This document shows, piece after piece, positions 1 through 9,200 of a DNA stretch of 63,937 bases. The stretch's first letter is position 1; the number at the start of each line of letters is the position of its first letter. Location of the stretch: positions 1 through 63,937 of the forward strand of contig CALKPY010000036.1 in assembly GCA_937991435.1 (NCBI GenBank). The letters are read 5' to 3'. The stretch comes from an uncultured Acidimicrobiales bacterium. Its GTDB lineage: Bacteria > Actinomycetota > Acidimicrobiia > Acidimicrobiales > UBA10347. The notes beneath the pieces were generated by a model. It ran no database searches. It was not told the DNA's origin and worked only from the letters and a program-made list of their open reading frames with translations. The position numbers and the translations under genes were made by a program.

Positions 1-141
1 ACTACTCATGACGAAAATCGTGTCAATCCGGCGGGTCGAAGACGAATCAACCACCGTCCGGCCTAGAGCCGCAGCGGCAGCCACACACCAAACCGACGCA
101 GACGGCAACCCGATCAAACAAGAAGGCGTCCGCTATCCCGG
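1..141. repeat. Terminal direct repeat, left copy
   Basis: Identical to the last 141 bases of the window. The length equals a common maximum assembler k-mer, so this is best read as the overlap of a circular assembly graph and not as a physical terminal repeat. The portal frame stays open through it. Confidence 0.95.
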
Positions 142-904
142 CGAACAAGCAGGGAAACCGAAGCCGCATAAACTCGCCACAGACCTAGACACCCTCGCAG
201 GGCAACGCACCGATAACCGGTACCGGCGCAAACAGAAACTCGCGTCCGCCCAATTCTACCAAGGCCCGTACACCCTCGACGTCGTAGACCCCCTCGTCGA
301 AATCGACGAAGCACTGTTCAAAGTGATCGAAACGGACACGCAGATCGTCGCTCGAGCATCCACGCTCCCCACCAACTTCATCCTGTCCGGTTTCGGTGAA
401 GACTCCGGTTGGACGGCGTACGCCACGAAGGACGAAGTGTTGGATAACACGCTTCTCCCGACGATCAACGAAGCCATCGACGTGTTCGTCACCCGCGTCA
501 TGCGGCCCGAAATCGAACGTCTCCGCCTTGTCGCGTTCCCGGACATCGTGGAGATCGCTGTTGACCCTTCTGTGTTGCAGAAAGTGTCAAAGTCGTGTCA
601 GGAAGCGTTAGCGATGCGTGAGGCGGGCGAAATCAACCAGGACGGTCTGCGCCGGTTGACGGGTCTGGAAGAGGACATGATGTTGGATCACGACGACGAG
701 GACCAGGTCGACCAGTGGTTGGCGACGTCCGGCCGCCGGCGGGCGACGACCGACATGCGTGCCACGGAGCGGTCCGAACCGACGCCGCAAGGACCCGTAA
801 CCGCTGCGGCGCCGCAGTATGACTGGACCCGCCCCATGCCGCCAGTCGACATTCAAGCGTCGCTTGACGATCAGTTGAACGAACTGCTTTCCGGGCTTAC
901 CTGA
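2..904 (+). CDS. Portal protein, C-terminal part (continues from right end)
   Basis: This is the 3' part of the gene that begins at 63093; the frame is open upstream of the first internal ATG at 8 and runs off the left edge. Joined across the repeat the protein is about 535 residues, normal for a siphovirus portal, the dodecameric ring through which DNA enters the capsid. This part has the long helical C-terminal region (for example DEALFKVIETDTQIVARAS) and an acidic QWLATSGRRR stretch seen in actinophage portals. A MuF-like gene starts 1 base after its stop, the usual portal-MuF order. Assignment rests on context, size and overall resemblance; there is no single diagnostic motif. Confidence 0.8.
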   Translation, partial: LLMTKIVSIRRVEDESTTVRPRAAAAATHQTDADGNPIKQEGVRYPGEQAGKPKPHKLATDLDTLAGQRTDNRYRRKQKLASAQFYQGPYTLDVVDPLVEIDEALFKVIETDTQIVARASTLPTNFILSGFGEDSGWTAYATKDEVLDNTLLPTINEAIDVFVTRVMRPEIERLRLVAFPDIVEIAVDPSVLQKVSKSCQEALAMREAGEINQDGLRRLTGLEEDMMLDHDDEDQVDQWLATSGRRRATTDMRATERSEPTPQGPVTAAAPQYDWTRPMPPVDIQASLDDQLNELLSGLT

Positions 905-905
905 C

Positions 906-2150
906 ATGTTGTATCGGCCACCTATCAAAGTTGCTGAAACCGCTCAGCAAGGCATTGAACACGCCGCCGCCGCTGCTGTCACCGTCCCCCCGGATGTGCG
1001 GCAGTTGGCGGAAGAGATCGCGTCGCGTCGCGTGATTGACGCTGACAAACTCCACGAAGTTTTTGCTGCGGCGCGGCCGGGGTGGAAAGGCGACACTGAT
1101 CGCGACGCTTCGATTGTGTGGCTCATGCTCGGCGGCGCAGCATCCGAGGGCTGGCTTCCCACCATCATCCAACCCGCCCAGCCTGCTGTAGCGGCAGCAC
1201 CCGAAACGCCCCGCCTCGTCGGCGTCAGCGAAACTATCGACTTGTTTGAACGCATCGACGGGTTCATTCGCGCAGCGATCGTGTCCGCAGTCCGCCGGGT
1301 TGATGGCCGTGTTGTGAACAAAGCCGGCCGTATTTCGACTGAGGTTCGTGCTGCTGCTCAGTCCGGCGGGATGCCGGAGTTGCGCACGAAGTACCCGTCT
1401 GTTGCTGCCACTTTGACGGCTCAGCAGGAAGATTTGGTTCGTAACGTTGTTGACGAGCACGAAGAAGAACTCATCGCTTTGTTGTTGTTCGCTTCCCGAC
1501 AGATCGTGACGTCAGCGTCGCTCGGCGTGGACGACCTGTGGGAACAGGTCGAACCGGAATTTGAGGCGTCCGCGAAGTCGGCCACCGTCCTGTTCCGTGA
1601 ACGTGTCGAACGGTACGTGCTCGACCTGCTGTCCGAACCGGACGAACTGCCAGCCGACGTAGACGACGGGTTTGATGTGAACCCGTCCGCAGCGATAGCT
1701 GCCGGAGTTTTGGCTGTGTTGGGCGGCACACCGATCGTCGACACTGCCGACGGCCCGGTCGCGGCGTCAATCAACGACGCGTTGGGTGTCCCAGACGTGT
1801 CCGTACTCGCAGGCCCCACCATCATTGGAGCGTTGCAGCGTGCCGGGCGGCCTGCGACGGTCGCTCACGAATGGCATCACCGGTCAGCCGACGCCAACGC
1901 CTTCACAATCAAAGACGGCGTACGCGACCACCACGCAGCGTTGAACACCCAGATTTCGACGTCACGCGACGGGTTCGCCATCCGCTCAAGCGCCCGGTTC
2001 CCTAAAGGCGATTTCTATCGGGCGTCAGACCACCCCGACGGCCCAGACCACAAAGGTTGCCGCTGCATCGTCGTAGCCGCACCCGTAGACGACACCCGCA
2101 GCCAAGACGACCTTGCTTTGGCTGCATCCACACCCGGAGCAACCCGATGA
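906..2150 (+). CDS. MuF-like minor head protein
   Basis: 414 residues, directly after the portal gene. The last ~150 residues look like the phage Mu F / SPP1 gp7 minor-head domain: EWHHRSADANAFTIKDGVRDHHAALN, followed by a terminal DHKGCRCIV, the H-x-GCRC signature of the family. The N-terminal ~250 residues are a helical region without a recognised domain. MuF proteins sit inside the head at the portal and are thought to help assembly or be ejected with DNA. The gene overlaps the capsid protease gene by ATGA, implying translational coupling. Confidence 0.78.
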   Translation: MLYRPPIKVAETAQQGIEHAAAAAVTVPPDVRQLAEEIASRRVIDADKLHEVFAAARPGWKGDTDRDASIVWLMLGGAASEGWLPTIIQPAQPAVAAAPETPRLVGVSETIDLFERIDGFIRAAIVSAVRRVDGRVVNKAGRISTEVRAAAQSGGMPELRTKYPSVAATLTAQQEDLVRNVVDEHEEELIALLLFASRQIVTSASLGVDDLWEQVEPEFEASAKSATVLFRERVERYVLDLLSEPDELPADVDDGFDVNPSAAIAAGVLAVLGGTPIVDTADGPVAASINDALGVPDVSVLAGPTIIGALQRAGRPATVAHEWHHRSADANAFTIKDGVRDHHAALNTQISTSRDGFAIRSSARFPKGDFYRASDHPDGPDHKGCRCIVVAAPVDDTRSQDDLALAASTPGATR

Positions 2151-3061
2151 AAGACTTCCCTCTACTCCCACCCCGCAACTGGTTCTTCGAAACCCCTACG
2201 TGGGCGGAAGACCTGACCACGATGGGTGCGGCCGTCATGCTGGAAGAAGACCACCCGGACTACGGGCGCGTCCACGGCATTTGGTGGGACGAAGACTCGA
2301 GCCGCACCGACGGGTTCCGCCCACCCATCCCTGTCGACGGCTCACCGTTCTACGCTGCCGCCGAGGCTGTCGAATCGTTCTACAACGGCCCGCTCGTCTA
2401 CGACGAAGGCAACGTGCAGGTCGGCGTTGTGCCGTTGGATCACACAGTGCAGGACGGCCAAGCCATGACCCGTGCGGAGTTGGCTGCGGCGCGGTGGGAC
2501 ATGAACGCCAACCCGCAGAACGGCGTCACCGTCGGCCGCATCTACGCCGACACCGTCATGCGTACCGCTGGCCCGAAAGCCGGGACACCGAAAGTTGTGT
2601 ACAAGTTCTCCGGTTCGATGCGCCACGGTGTGACACCTGCTCAGGTGGCGATGGTCGCTGCGTCTGGTTTGTCGGGGGAGTGGCTGGCGGGGGAGTCGTA
2701 CGGTCCGTGTTGGGTGAACCGGCAAGGTTTCGCTGGTGTGCATCACGGCGAGTTGGCGTTGGCCGCCTCGATTGAGGAAGGCCCGTTGTGTGAACCAGGC
2801 GACGTGACGTGCCTCCGAGGCGCATGCCCCGTCCAAGCTGCCGCCGGTATTGACGAAGAATCAGCCGAAACGCAAGAGAACGTGTCGAACGCTGACGCTG
2901 ACCGAGGCGACATCGAAATGCTCGAGCAGCGCATCAACGCCCGCATGGACGAAATGTTCGGCACCGTCAACGAACAAATCCAGCCCGCTCTGGCGTTCTT
3001 CTCCGAAGCACGGGAAGCACGAATCAAGGAACGCTTGAAGAACGGCGATCCCGAAGAGTAG
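2147..3061 (+). CDS. Capsid maturation protease (actinophage type)
   Basis: 304 residues if it starts at the ATG that overlaps the preceding stop (ATGA); an in-frame ATG at 2057 is less likely because it lies deep in the MuF gene. Features typical of actinophage prohead proteases are seen: HPDYGRVHGIWW near the N-terminus, VGVVPLDHTVQDGQA, a WDMNANPQNGVTVGRIYAD segment and AASGLSGEWLAG. The C-terminal ~60 residues are charged (IEMLEQRINARMDEMF), like a delta or scaffold-type helix. Expected role: cleavage of the scaffold part of the capsid protein encoded next. Catalytic residues are not assigned with certainty. Confidence 0.65.
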   Translation: MKDFPLLPPRNWFFETPTWAEDLTTMGAAVMLEEDHPDYGRVHGIWWDEDSSRTDGFRPPIPVDGSPFYAAAEAVESFYNGPLVYDEGNVQVGVVPLDHTVQDGQAMTRAELAAARWDMNANPQNGVTVGRIYADTVMRTAGPKAGTPKVVYKFSGSMRHGVTPAQVAMVAASGLSGEWLAGESYGPCWVNRQGFAGVHHGELALAASIEEGPLCEPGDVTCLRGACPVQAAAGIDEESAETQENVSNADADRGDIEMLEQRINARMDEMFGTVNEQIQPALAFFSEAREARIKERLKNGDPEE

Positions 3062-3097
3062 AGATTCTCAGCGCTGCCCTCTTAGTTGCTGAAAGCA

Positions 3098-3133
3098 CGA
3101 ACCCTCGCCCTGGTGCCCCACGGCGGGGGTTCG
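3098..3133 (+). terminator. Hairpin upstream of capsid gene
   Basis: 12-bp arms CGAACCCTCGCC and GGCGGGGGTTCG (one G-T pair) with a 12-base loop, in the 217-base gap between the protease and capsid genes. There is no U-tract. It may terminate or attenuate read-through so that the capsid gene is set off by its own leader. Confidence 0.55.
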
Positions 3134-3278
3134 TCGCGTCAAGTCACACGCGATCCGTAATCTCCCAAACATCACTTCTGCGTACCGCTGATGCGGGCAC
3201 AGGCCAGCAAACCGGCTGATGCCATACCCCACCAGACCGCCACAAACCGTGGCCCCGCATCAACGAAAGACCAGAACC

Positions 3279-5225
3279 ATGAAGACCTGGAGCGAAATCC
3301 TCGCCCAAGCCCTTGAGGGTAACGACCCGGCACGCATCGACGTCCGCATCGACGACCTTCTCGACCTCGCTAACGAGCGCAAAGCGTTCGCGGCGGACAC
3401 CGAGAACAGCATCGATGACCGTGACGCAGCCAGCAAAGAGTACGAAGAGATCTTCGCTGGCATCTCCCAGCTCCAGACGCACCGCGACACCGTTGTTGAG
3501 CGTGAGACGGAGATTGCTGACCGCATCGCCGACCAGACCCCCGCTGCCGAGGCTCCGGCCGAAGACGCAGCACCCGCCGCCGAAGAGGCCGCCCCTGCTG
3601 CGGACGCTTCGGAAACCCCCGCACCGGACGCACCCGCCAACGAACCAATCCCGACGATTGACGTTGAAACAGCGCCCGAGCGTGACGGCGAACTCATCGC
3701 CGCCGCCAACTCCGACAACCCGTCAGAGCCAGCCATCCTCACCGAGATCGTCAAGTCCGAACTCTCTGTCACCCCGGACGACATCACGTTCGTCGCCGCC
3801 GCCGCATCCAACGGCACCAGCAGCGACCCCGTGCAGGAACTCGCCAACCGGATGAGCAGCCTCCACAAGACCGGCGACTTCTCCGCCAGCCCCTCCCACG
3901 TTGTCGCATCAGCGTCACGTTGGGGAGGCGACACCGTCTCACCGCTCAGCGACGAGAACTCAGGAGCAAAGAACTACGACTCGTTCATGGCCCACATGGC
4001 CGCAGCTCTCGAAGCGAAGAACGACGCCATCCAGTTCAAGTCGACCACCGCAGCGTTCTGCGGCCACACCAACTTCGAGTACGGACCCGACTGCACCCAG
4101 GACGGCCGAGACATCGACCTCGTCGACACCCCGATGCCTGACGGACAGATCGCGTTCCGCAAGCCCGCCGGCATCGAGGACATCTCGAAGACGTTCGCTT
4201 ACGGCGCATCTGACTGCCCCGGTGGCGTCGCACGCCCCGAAGGTGTTGAAGACCCGGAGACCGGCGAACTCATCGGTACCAATCCTGACGACCCGAAGTA
4301 CAAGGGTGACTGCGCCGAAGACGCACCATGCGACGAATACAACCATTTCGCGTTGCGTGAGCGGTACTACTGCTTGAAGGTCAACCGCAGCCAGGACATC
4401 TCGAACAGTCGTGGCCTCGCTGACCGTCTCGCCCGCATCCAGGCAGGCAAGGACCGCACCGACGACGCCCTGTTGTGGGGTCAGATGATCTCCGGCGCTG
4501 CCCTCGACGGCCAGCTGTACGAGTGGAACGGCACCGTCATCAACGGCGTGTCCGACCTGTACGACGCCATGGAGAAAATCTTCAGCCTCGTCAACGCCAA
4601 GTCCCGCACCAGCCTTTCCGGCTGGCGTCCACTGTTCCACCAGGGTTTGGCTTCGCACCTCGCTTCTGAGAAGTACAAGGGTGACTGCGGCTGCTCCGGT
4701 GAGCGTGAGCTCGGATCGGTGTTCCGCGACCTCGGTCTTGGTGCCCCGAACATGTCTCGTGACTGGGCCCGCCCCAGCTACGTGCTGGCCGATAAGGCTG
4801 CTTGTGATGAGCCACGCGACGTGTTCGCTGCGCCCGTCTGTGAGGAGCCCGCTCCGACGGTCGAGTACCCGGCCGACGATGCTCCGTTGGGCACGCCGAT
4901 CATTCTGAACCCGGCCGCCGAGGACGGACTGCCGGACTGTGACACCCGCTGCTACGACATCACGCTGTACAACCCGGCTGCGGTTTCCCGCGGTGTGGGT
5001 CGCACCATGGCTGTCGGCGTGAACGGCGAGTTCCGCGATTGGGACCTCACGTTGAAGAACCAGCGCGGCATTTTCGTCGCTACTGAGGAAACCCTTCTCT
5101 TCGGTGGCTGCGTCCCGCTCATCAACCTCCGTTTCCGTGTCGCCGCTACCGGCGCTTCGGTCGGATGCGTTCCCGCCTGTAACCACCCGCAGCGTCCGCT
5201 CCTCGCAGCCGCTCTCCAGGGCTAA
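3279..5225 (+). CDS. Major capsid protein with N-terminal scaffold-like region
   Basis: 648 residues from ATG 3279, preceded by GAAAGA. Residues 1-95 are a charged predicted coiled coil (VERETEIADRIADQ) followed by a long Ala/Pro/Glu-rich linker, as in HK97-type capsid proteins with a fused delta/scaffold domain. The region after about residue 210 is the presumed capsid fold (DNSRGLADRLARIQAGKDRTDD, AVGVNGEFRDWDLTLKN). About 15 cysteines, unusual for a capsid protein, include CSGERELG, CDTRCYD and VGCVPACNHP near the C-terminus. The gene is isolated between two hairpins (3098-3133 and 5237-5304), consistent with separate high expression. It could be the hexamer capsid protein, with the 5344 product as a second capsid subunit. 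Confidence 0.75.
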   Translation: MKTWSEILAQALEGNDPARIDVRIDDLLDLANERKAFAADTENSIDDRDAASKEYEEIFAGISQLQTHRDTVVERETEIADRIADQTPAAEAPAEDAAPAAEEAAPAADASETPAPDAPANEPIPTIDVETAPERDGELIAAANSDNPSEPAILTEIVKSELSVTPDDITFVAAAASNGTSSDPVQELANRMSSLHKTGDFSASPSHVVASASRWGGDTVSPLSDENSGAKNYDSFMAHMAAALEAKNDAIQFKSTTAAFCGHTNFEYGPDCTQDGRDIDLVDTPMPDGQIAFRKPAGIEDISKTFAYGASDCPGGVARPEGVEDPETGELIGTNPDDPKYKGDCAEDAPCDEYNHFALRERYYCLKVNRSQDISNSRGLADRLARIQAGKDRTDDALLWGQMISGAALDGQLYEWNGTVINGVSDLYDAMEKIFSLVNAKSRTSLSGWRPLFHQGLASHLASEKYKGDCGCSGERELGSVFRDLGLGAPNMSRDWARPSYVLADKAACDEPRDVFAAPVCEEPAPTVEYPADDAPLGTPIILNPAAEDGLPDCDTRCYDITLYNPAAVSRGVGRTMAVGVNGEFRDWDLTLKNQRGIFVATEETLLFGGCVPLINLRFRVAATGASVGCVPACNHPQRPLLAAALQG

Positions 5226-5236
5226 CAGGCAGTATC

Positions 5237-5304
5237 TGACGGGTGGAGGGTGACGCAGCTCCATCACGGGTTGCTCGGCCCATCTGCCAAGCCTCCACCC
5301 GTCA
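5237..5304 (+). terminator. Long hairpin downstream of capsid gene
   Basis: Perfect 13-bp arms TGACGGGTGGAGG and CCTCCACCCGTCA enclose a 42-base loop, 11 bases after the capsid stop. It may be a terminator, processing site or RNA-stability element; no U-tract follows. Confidence 0.55.
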
Positions 5305-5343
5305 CACCAATCTAGATTCACGAAGAAACCAAAGGCCCAGACG

Positions 5344-6297
5344 GTGAAAGTAAAGCGACCAGCACCACCACTTCGAGTCAGAACCACTGGCACGCTCCGC
5401 AACACCATCCCCCGCGGCGACCTCTTCGACGTATCCGATCCGGATGGGTCCGGCCCGTTCGTGTGGCAAACCCACACGTGCCGCCGACCTGTCCGGTATT
5501 ACTTCGACCTCTGCGACCCATGTTGCGACGAAGAAGTAGAAGGCGAAACCGTCGAGCAGCCATACCCCGTGTTGATGCAAGGGGACTCGAAACCTGAGCC
5601 GTGCCCCGCACCGGCATGGAACGAAGCGCAACCGTTCGGCGTGCTCGTCCCATCCGACTGCGTCACGCTCACCCTGAATAACACGATCGGCTCACAGCAC
5701 CAGACCGCCGCTGAAATCCTCGAGAACACCATCGACTCCGTGTTGGCGCAGCATTTGCAGTTCGGTTCCGGTAAACCAGGCGACACCACCCCCACACTCC
5801 TCAACTCAGCAGTTGTCGGTACCGACTCTGCGATGTCGCCGGCTGGCGGCCTCGGGTTCCTTGAAGACGCTTCAACGTGGTCGTACGGCGGGATGGGCGG
5901 CTACCTGTTCGGCTCCGCCTCCGTCCGCAACCTCCTACTCGACACAGGCCTACTCATCCGCACCGGTTCAGGTATCGCTACCGCAGCCGGGGTCCCGTTC
6001 ATCGTCGGCCCCGGTATCGACTCGAAGTACGGGCCAGCAACCCTCGCTGACGGCACGCCTGCTACTGCGGCGGGTCCGGGTGAGCATTGGTTGTACATGG
6101 TGCGCAGCATCGCTTGGGACGTCACAACCCCCGAACATTTGATGACTACGACTGGTGAAGGCGAGAACGATTCCGCCGTCGACTGGGAACTCATCATGCG
6201 GAACAAATTCAAGCAAGTCACAGAAATGCTTGCTGTTATCCAACTGGACCCATGCGGCGTCTATGCCGTCAAGATTCGCGACTGCGGGTGCTGCTAA
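5344..6297 (+). CDS. Capsid-like structural protein (candidate pentamer/vertex protein)
   Basis: 317 residues from a GTG start. The middle (FLEDASTWSYGGMGG, LLLDTGLLIRTGSGIATAAG, VPFIVGPGIDSKYG, WLYMVRSIAWDVTTPE) has the look of actinophage capsid-family proteins described as major capsid pentamer or hexamer subunits: a plate-like domain where a long 'T-x-G-x-P' strand leads into a 'G-x-G-W-x-Y' strand. Some Gordonia-type phages encode a large hexamer and a smaller pentamer protein in this order. Ten cysteines are present, ending in RDCGCC. An alternative is a capsid decoration or head-tail protein. Confidence 0.45.
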   Translation: MKVKRPAPPLRVRTTGTLRNTIPRGDLFDVSDPDGSGPFVWQTHTCRRPVRYYFDLCDPCCDEEVEGETVEQPYPVLMQGDSKPEPCPAPAWNEAQPFGVLVPSDCVTLTLNNTIGSQHQTAAEILENTIDSVLAQHLQFGSGKPGDTTPTLLNSAVVGTDSAMSPAGGLGFLEDASTWSYGGMGGYLFGSASVRNLLLDTGLLIRTGSGIATAAGVPFIVGPGIDSKYGPATLADGTPATAAGPGEHWLYMVRSIAWDVTTPEHLMTTTGEGENDSAVDWELIMRNKFKQVTEMLAVIQLDPCGVYAVKIRDCGCC

Positions 6298-9200
6298 ATG
6301 TCAAACGAAAACGCCCCCTTCCCCGACCCGAGCGCGGACGCCTGCCCGCCGGCGGTAGACCCGAACGCGCCGCCGGACTGCACGTGCGAAGAGGCACTCG
6401 CTGGGGAAATCTGCACGTGTATCGAAGCGCAGACCACCGAACTGGTGGCCGCATTGGAAGCGTGCTGCGCTTCCATCGTTGACGCTATCAACGCCCAAAC
6501 CCACGTCGACGTTGAATACATCTGTGACGAAGACCTGAACACGTGGCAGCTTGTCACGTTCGTCGACGGCGTGGAAACCAGCAGTGTCGACACGGGCGTT
6601 TCGTGTGACGATCCGAAGCCGATGCCGACACAGGTCGTGCGTGAATGCCGTGACGGCGTCATCAACATCGTGTTCTACACGGACCCGACCGACGGCACGA
6701 TCCCTACTGAACTGTCCGCTGTCCCGACTGCTGAGCCGTGTGACGGTGTTGTCACTATCGACAACACCTGTGACAACCCTGTCCCGGTGGTTGCTTGTGA
6801 ACCGCTCGAAGTGGTCATCGTCGGCAACGAGATTCCGGTAGTCGAAGTTGACACCGTCCCGGTCTGTAACGAAGCCACCGGCCTCATCGAATACCACCAG
6901 ACGACCACCACCGACGGTGTCCCCGCCGAAACCGTCGTCATTCCGACCGCTATCGCTTGTGTCGCTGAACCCGTCCCCGTCGTCACGGTGGATGTGGAGT
7001 TCTTCTGCAACACCGACACTGGCGTCTACGACCAGATCACGATCACCACCACCGATGGTGTCGTCGGCGAACCAGTGATTACCCCTACGACCACCCTTTG
7101 CGTGATCGAACCCGAGCCAGTAGTCACCGTCGATGTCGAGTACGTCTGCAACGAAGGCACCGGTGTCTACGACGAAATCACGACGACCACCACTGACGGT
7201 GTCCCCGCTGACCCGGTTGTGGAAGCCACCACGATCCCGTGCGACCAGCCCGAACCCGTCGTCACCGTCGATGTCGAGTACGTCTGCAACGAAGACACTG
7301 GCGTCTACGACGAAATCACAACGACCACCACTGACGGCGTCCCCGCTGACCCGGTTGTGGAAGCCACCACGATTGTCTGTGTCCCGGCCCCTGAGCCTGT
7401 CGTCACCATCGACATTGAGTTGGTTTGCAACGCCGACACCGGCGTCTACGACGAGCACATCTACACGACCACCGATGGTGTCACCGCTGAACCCGTCATC
7501 ACACCCACCACCATCAGCTGCGTTGTCCCCGAAGCCCCGGACTTCGAACAGATCACCGAGTGCCGTAACGGGACGGTGCACACCGTCACGTCAGCCATAG
7601 ACGCCGACGGTGTCATCACCGAAATCTCCGCAATCGACACCGGCCAAGAATGCGAGCCGGGCGCACCTGAGTGTGTGAAGTGGCAGTCCGTGTATGTCCA
7701 GATGGACAACACCGGCACCACCTACAAAGAAGCCATCGAGTTCAACATCACGAACACCGACGGCTCCGTCGACACGTTCACCGTCGGCCCCGTCGCCGGA
7801 TGGTCCGACCAAGTATCCGGCATCGCAGCAGCGATGGACGGCATATACTCCGGCACGTACGACCCACGGTGCACGATCCTCCCCAACGGCTGCGGCGGAC
7901 TCCTCCCGCCTCCCGCTGACGCCCCGGCACAGCCCGGCATCTTCGCCCGCTACATCAACGGTGTCCACTGCCCGACCGACATCAAGATCCCGGTCAAAGC
8001 GACCGCCACCCGCGCCAGTGGAGCGGTTGTCGACCTGCCGTTCTACGTAATCAAAGGCCCGGAATACCGCGGCCAGGTTTGCCGCACATGCGACAACGGC
8101 GCCGGCGCCCTCCAGTATGAAGACGGCAGCCTTGTCGCCGCAGCCGACCTCCCCGTCTGCCTGTTCGACTGCGCCGAGGCCATCCCGGAACCGCCTTTGG
8201 CGGCGTGCCAGTTCGACACCCTCGCAGGCAACTGGTGCGACCTCGTCCTGTCCGGGGACCCCGACGTAGACGACACCATCGTCCAATCCGAGATCGTCAT
8301 CACCATCTCCACATGCGGGTCAGAACAGTCCGCGTCATACAGCGTTATCGACGCCGACGGGGCGCTCGAGCCATACGAACCGCAAGGCATCATCGTTGAC
8401 TGCGAGACGGGCGAAGAACCGTTTGTTGAGCCGCCGCCATGCCCTGAAGGTGCAGTGTTTGAGTGTGTGGAGATCCCTGGTAACGGGTACGGCATTCTCG
8501 ACAACTCCCTTTGGAACGACGGCGCTGCCGCACCGGCAAATCATTTGCAGAACGGCAACGCATACGAGATTGAGCTGACGAAGGCTGACGGCAGCACCAT
8601 GCTGCTCGGCCCGCTCGCTGACCCGTACTTCAACACGTTCATGGCAGCATTCAACGCAGCTCCTGGCTGTAAGGTGCTGCCGGTCTGCGCGAATCACACG
8701 TCACCGAAGGGTTGCGCTGCTTCCCACGTCGCGAACCTCGCTGCATACCCTGCTTATGACGCTCCGACTGCTCCGGGTGACCCGCAGAACAACTTGGGGA
8801 ACCCAGCGTTGGAAGAGTTGTGGGCTACTGGCTGGCTGCTCGACTGCGCTGGCTGTGAATCCCCAATTGTCCGAGCCGAGATCGTCGGAGCGACCGACCC
8901 GGCGTGGATCGGTGTTGCCAAAGACATCATCGTTCACGAAGGCGAACCGACGACTGCGTTCCGGTCTTTGAACTGTGAGGGCGTGTTCTGGAAAGACTGC
9001 GACGGCAACGACATCCCCGCTCCGACCGGCGGTTGCTGCGCCACCCCATGCGCTGCACCAGCACCGGCCGCGGCGATTGATGCTGCGCTCATTGAATGCT
9101 GCCCAGAAGGCGGTGGGGCTGCCGTCGAGTACGTGCGGCCAGAACCGCAGGACACTGAGCAGTCGTACGGCATCGGCGACGTCATCGGCGATGGAACCGG

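Noticed and set aside
3960-5477. 505-residue minus-strand frame opposite the capsid gene
   Set aside because: The capsid gene on the other strand is clearly real and the minus frame crosses its hairpin; no domain seen.
6301-7581. 426-residue open frame on the minus strand opposite the giant repeat gene
   Set aside because: It mirrors the codon pattern of the plus-strand repeats, has Asp/Val/Gly-rich low-complexity sequence and no start context; a high-GC shadow.
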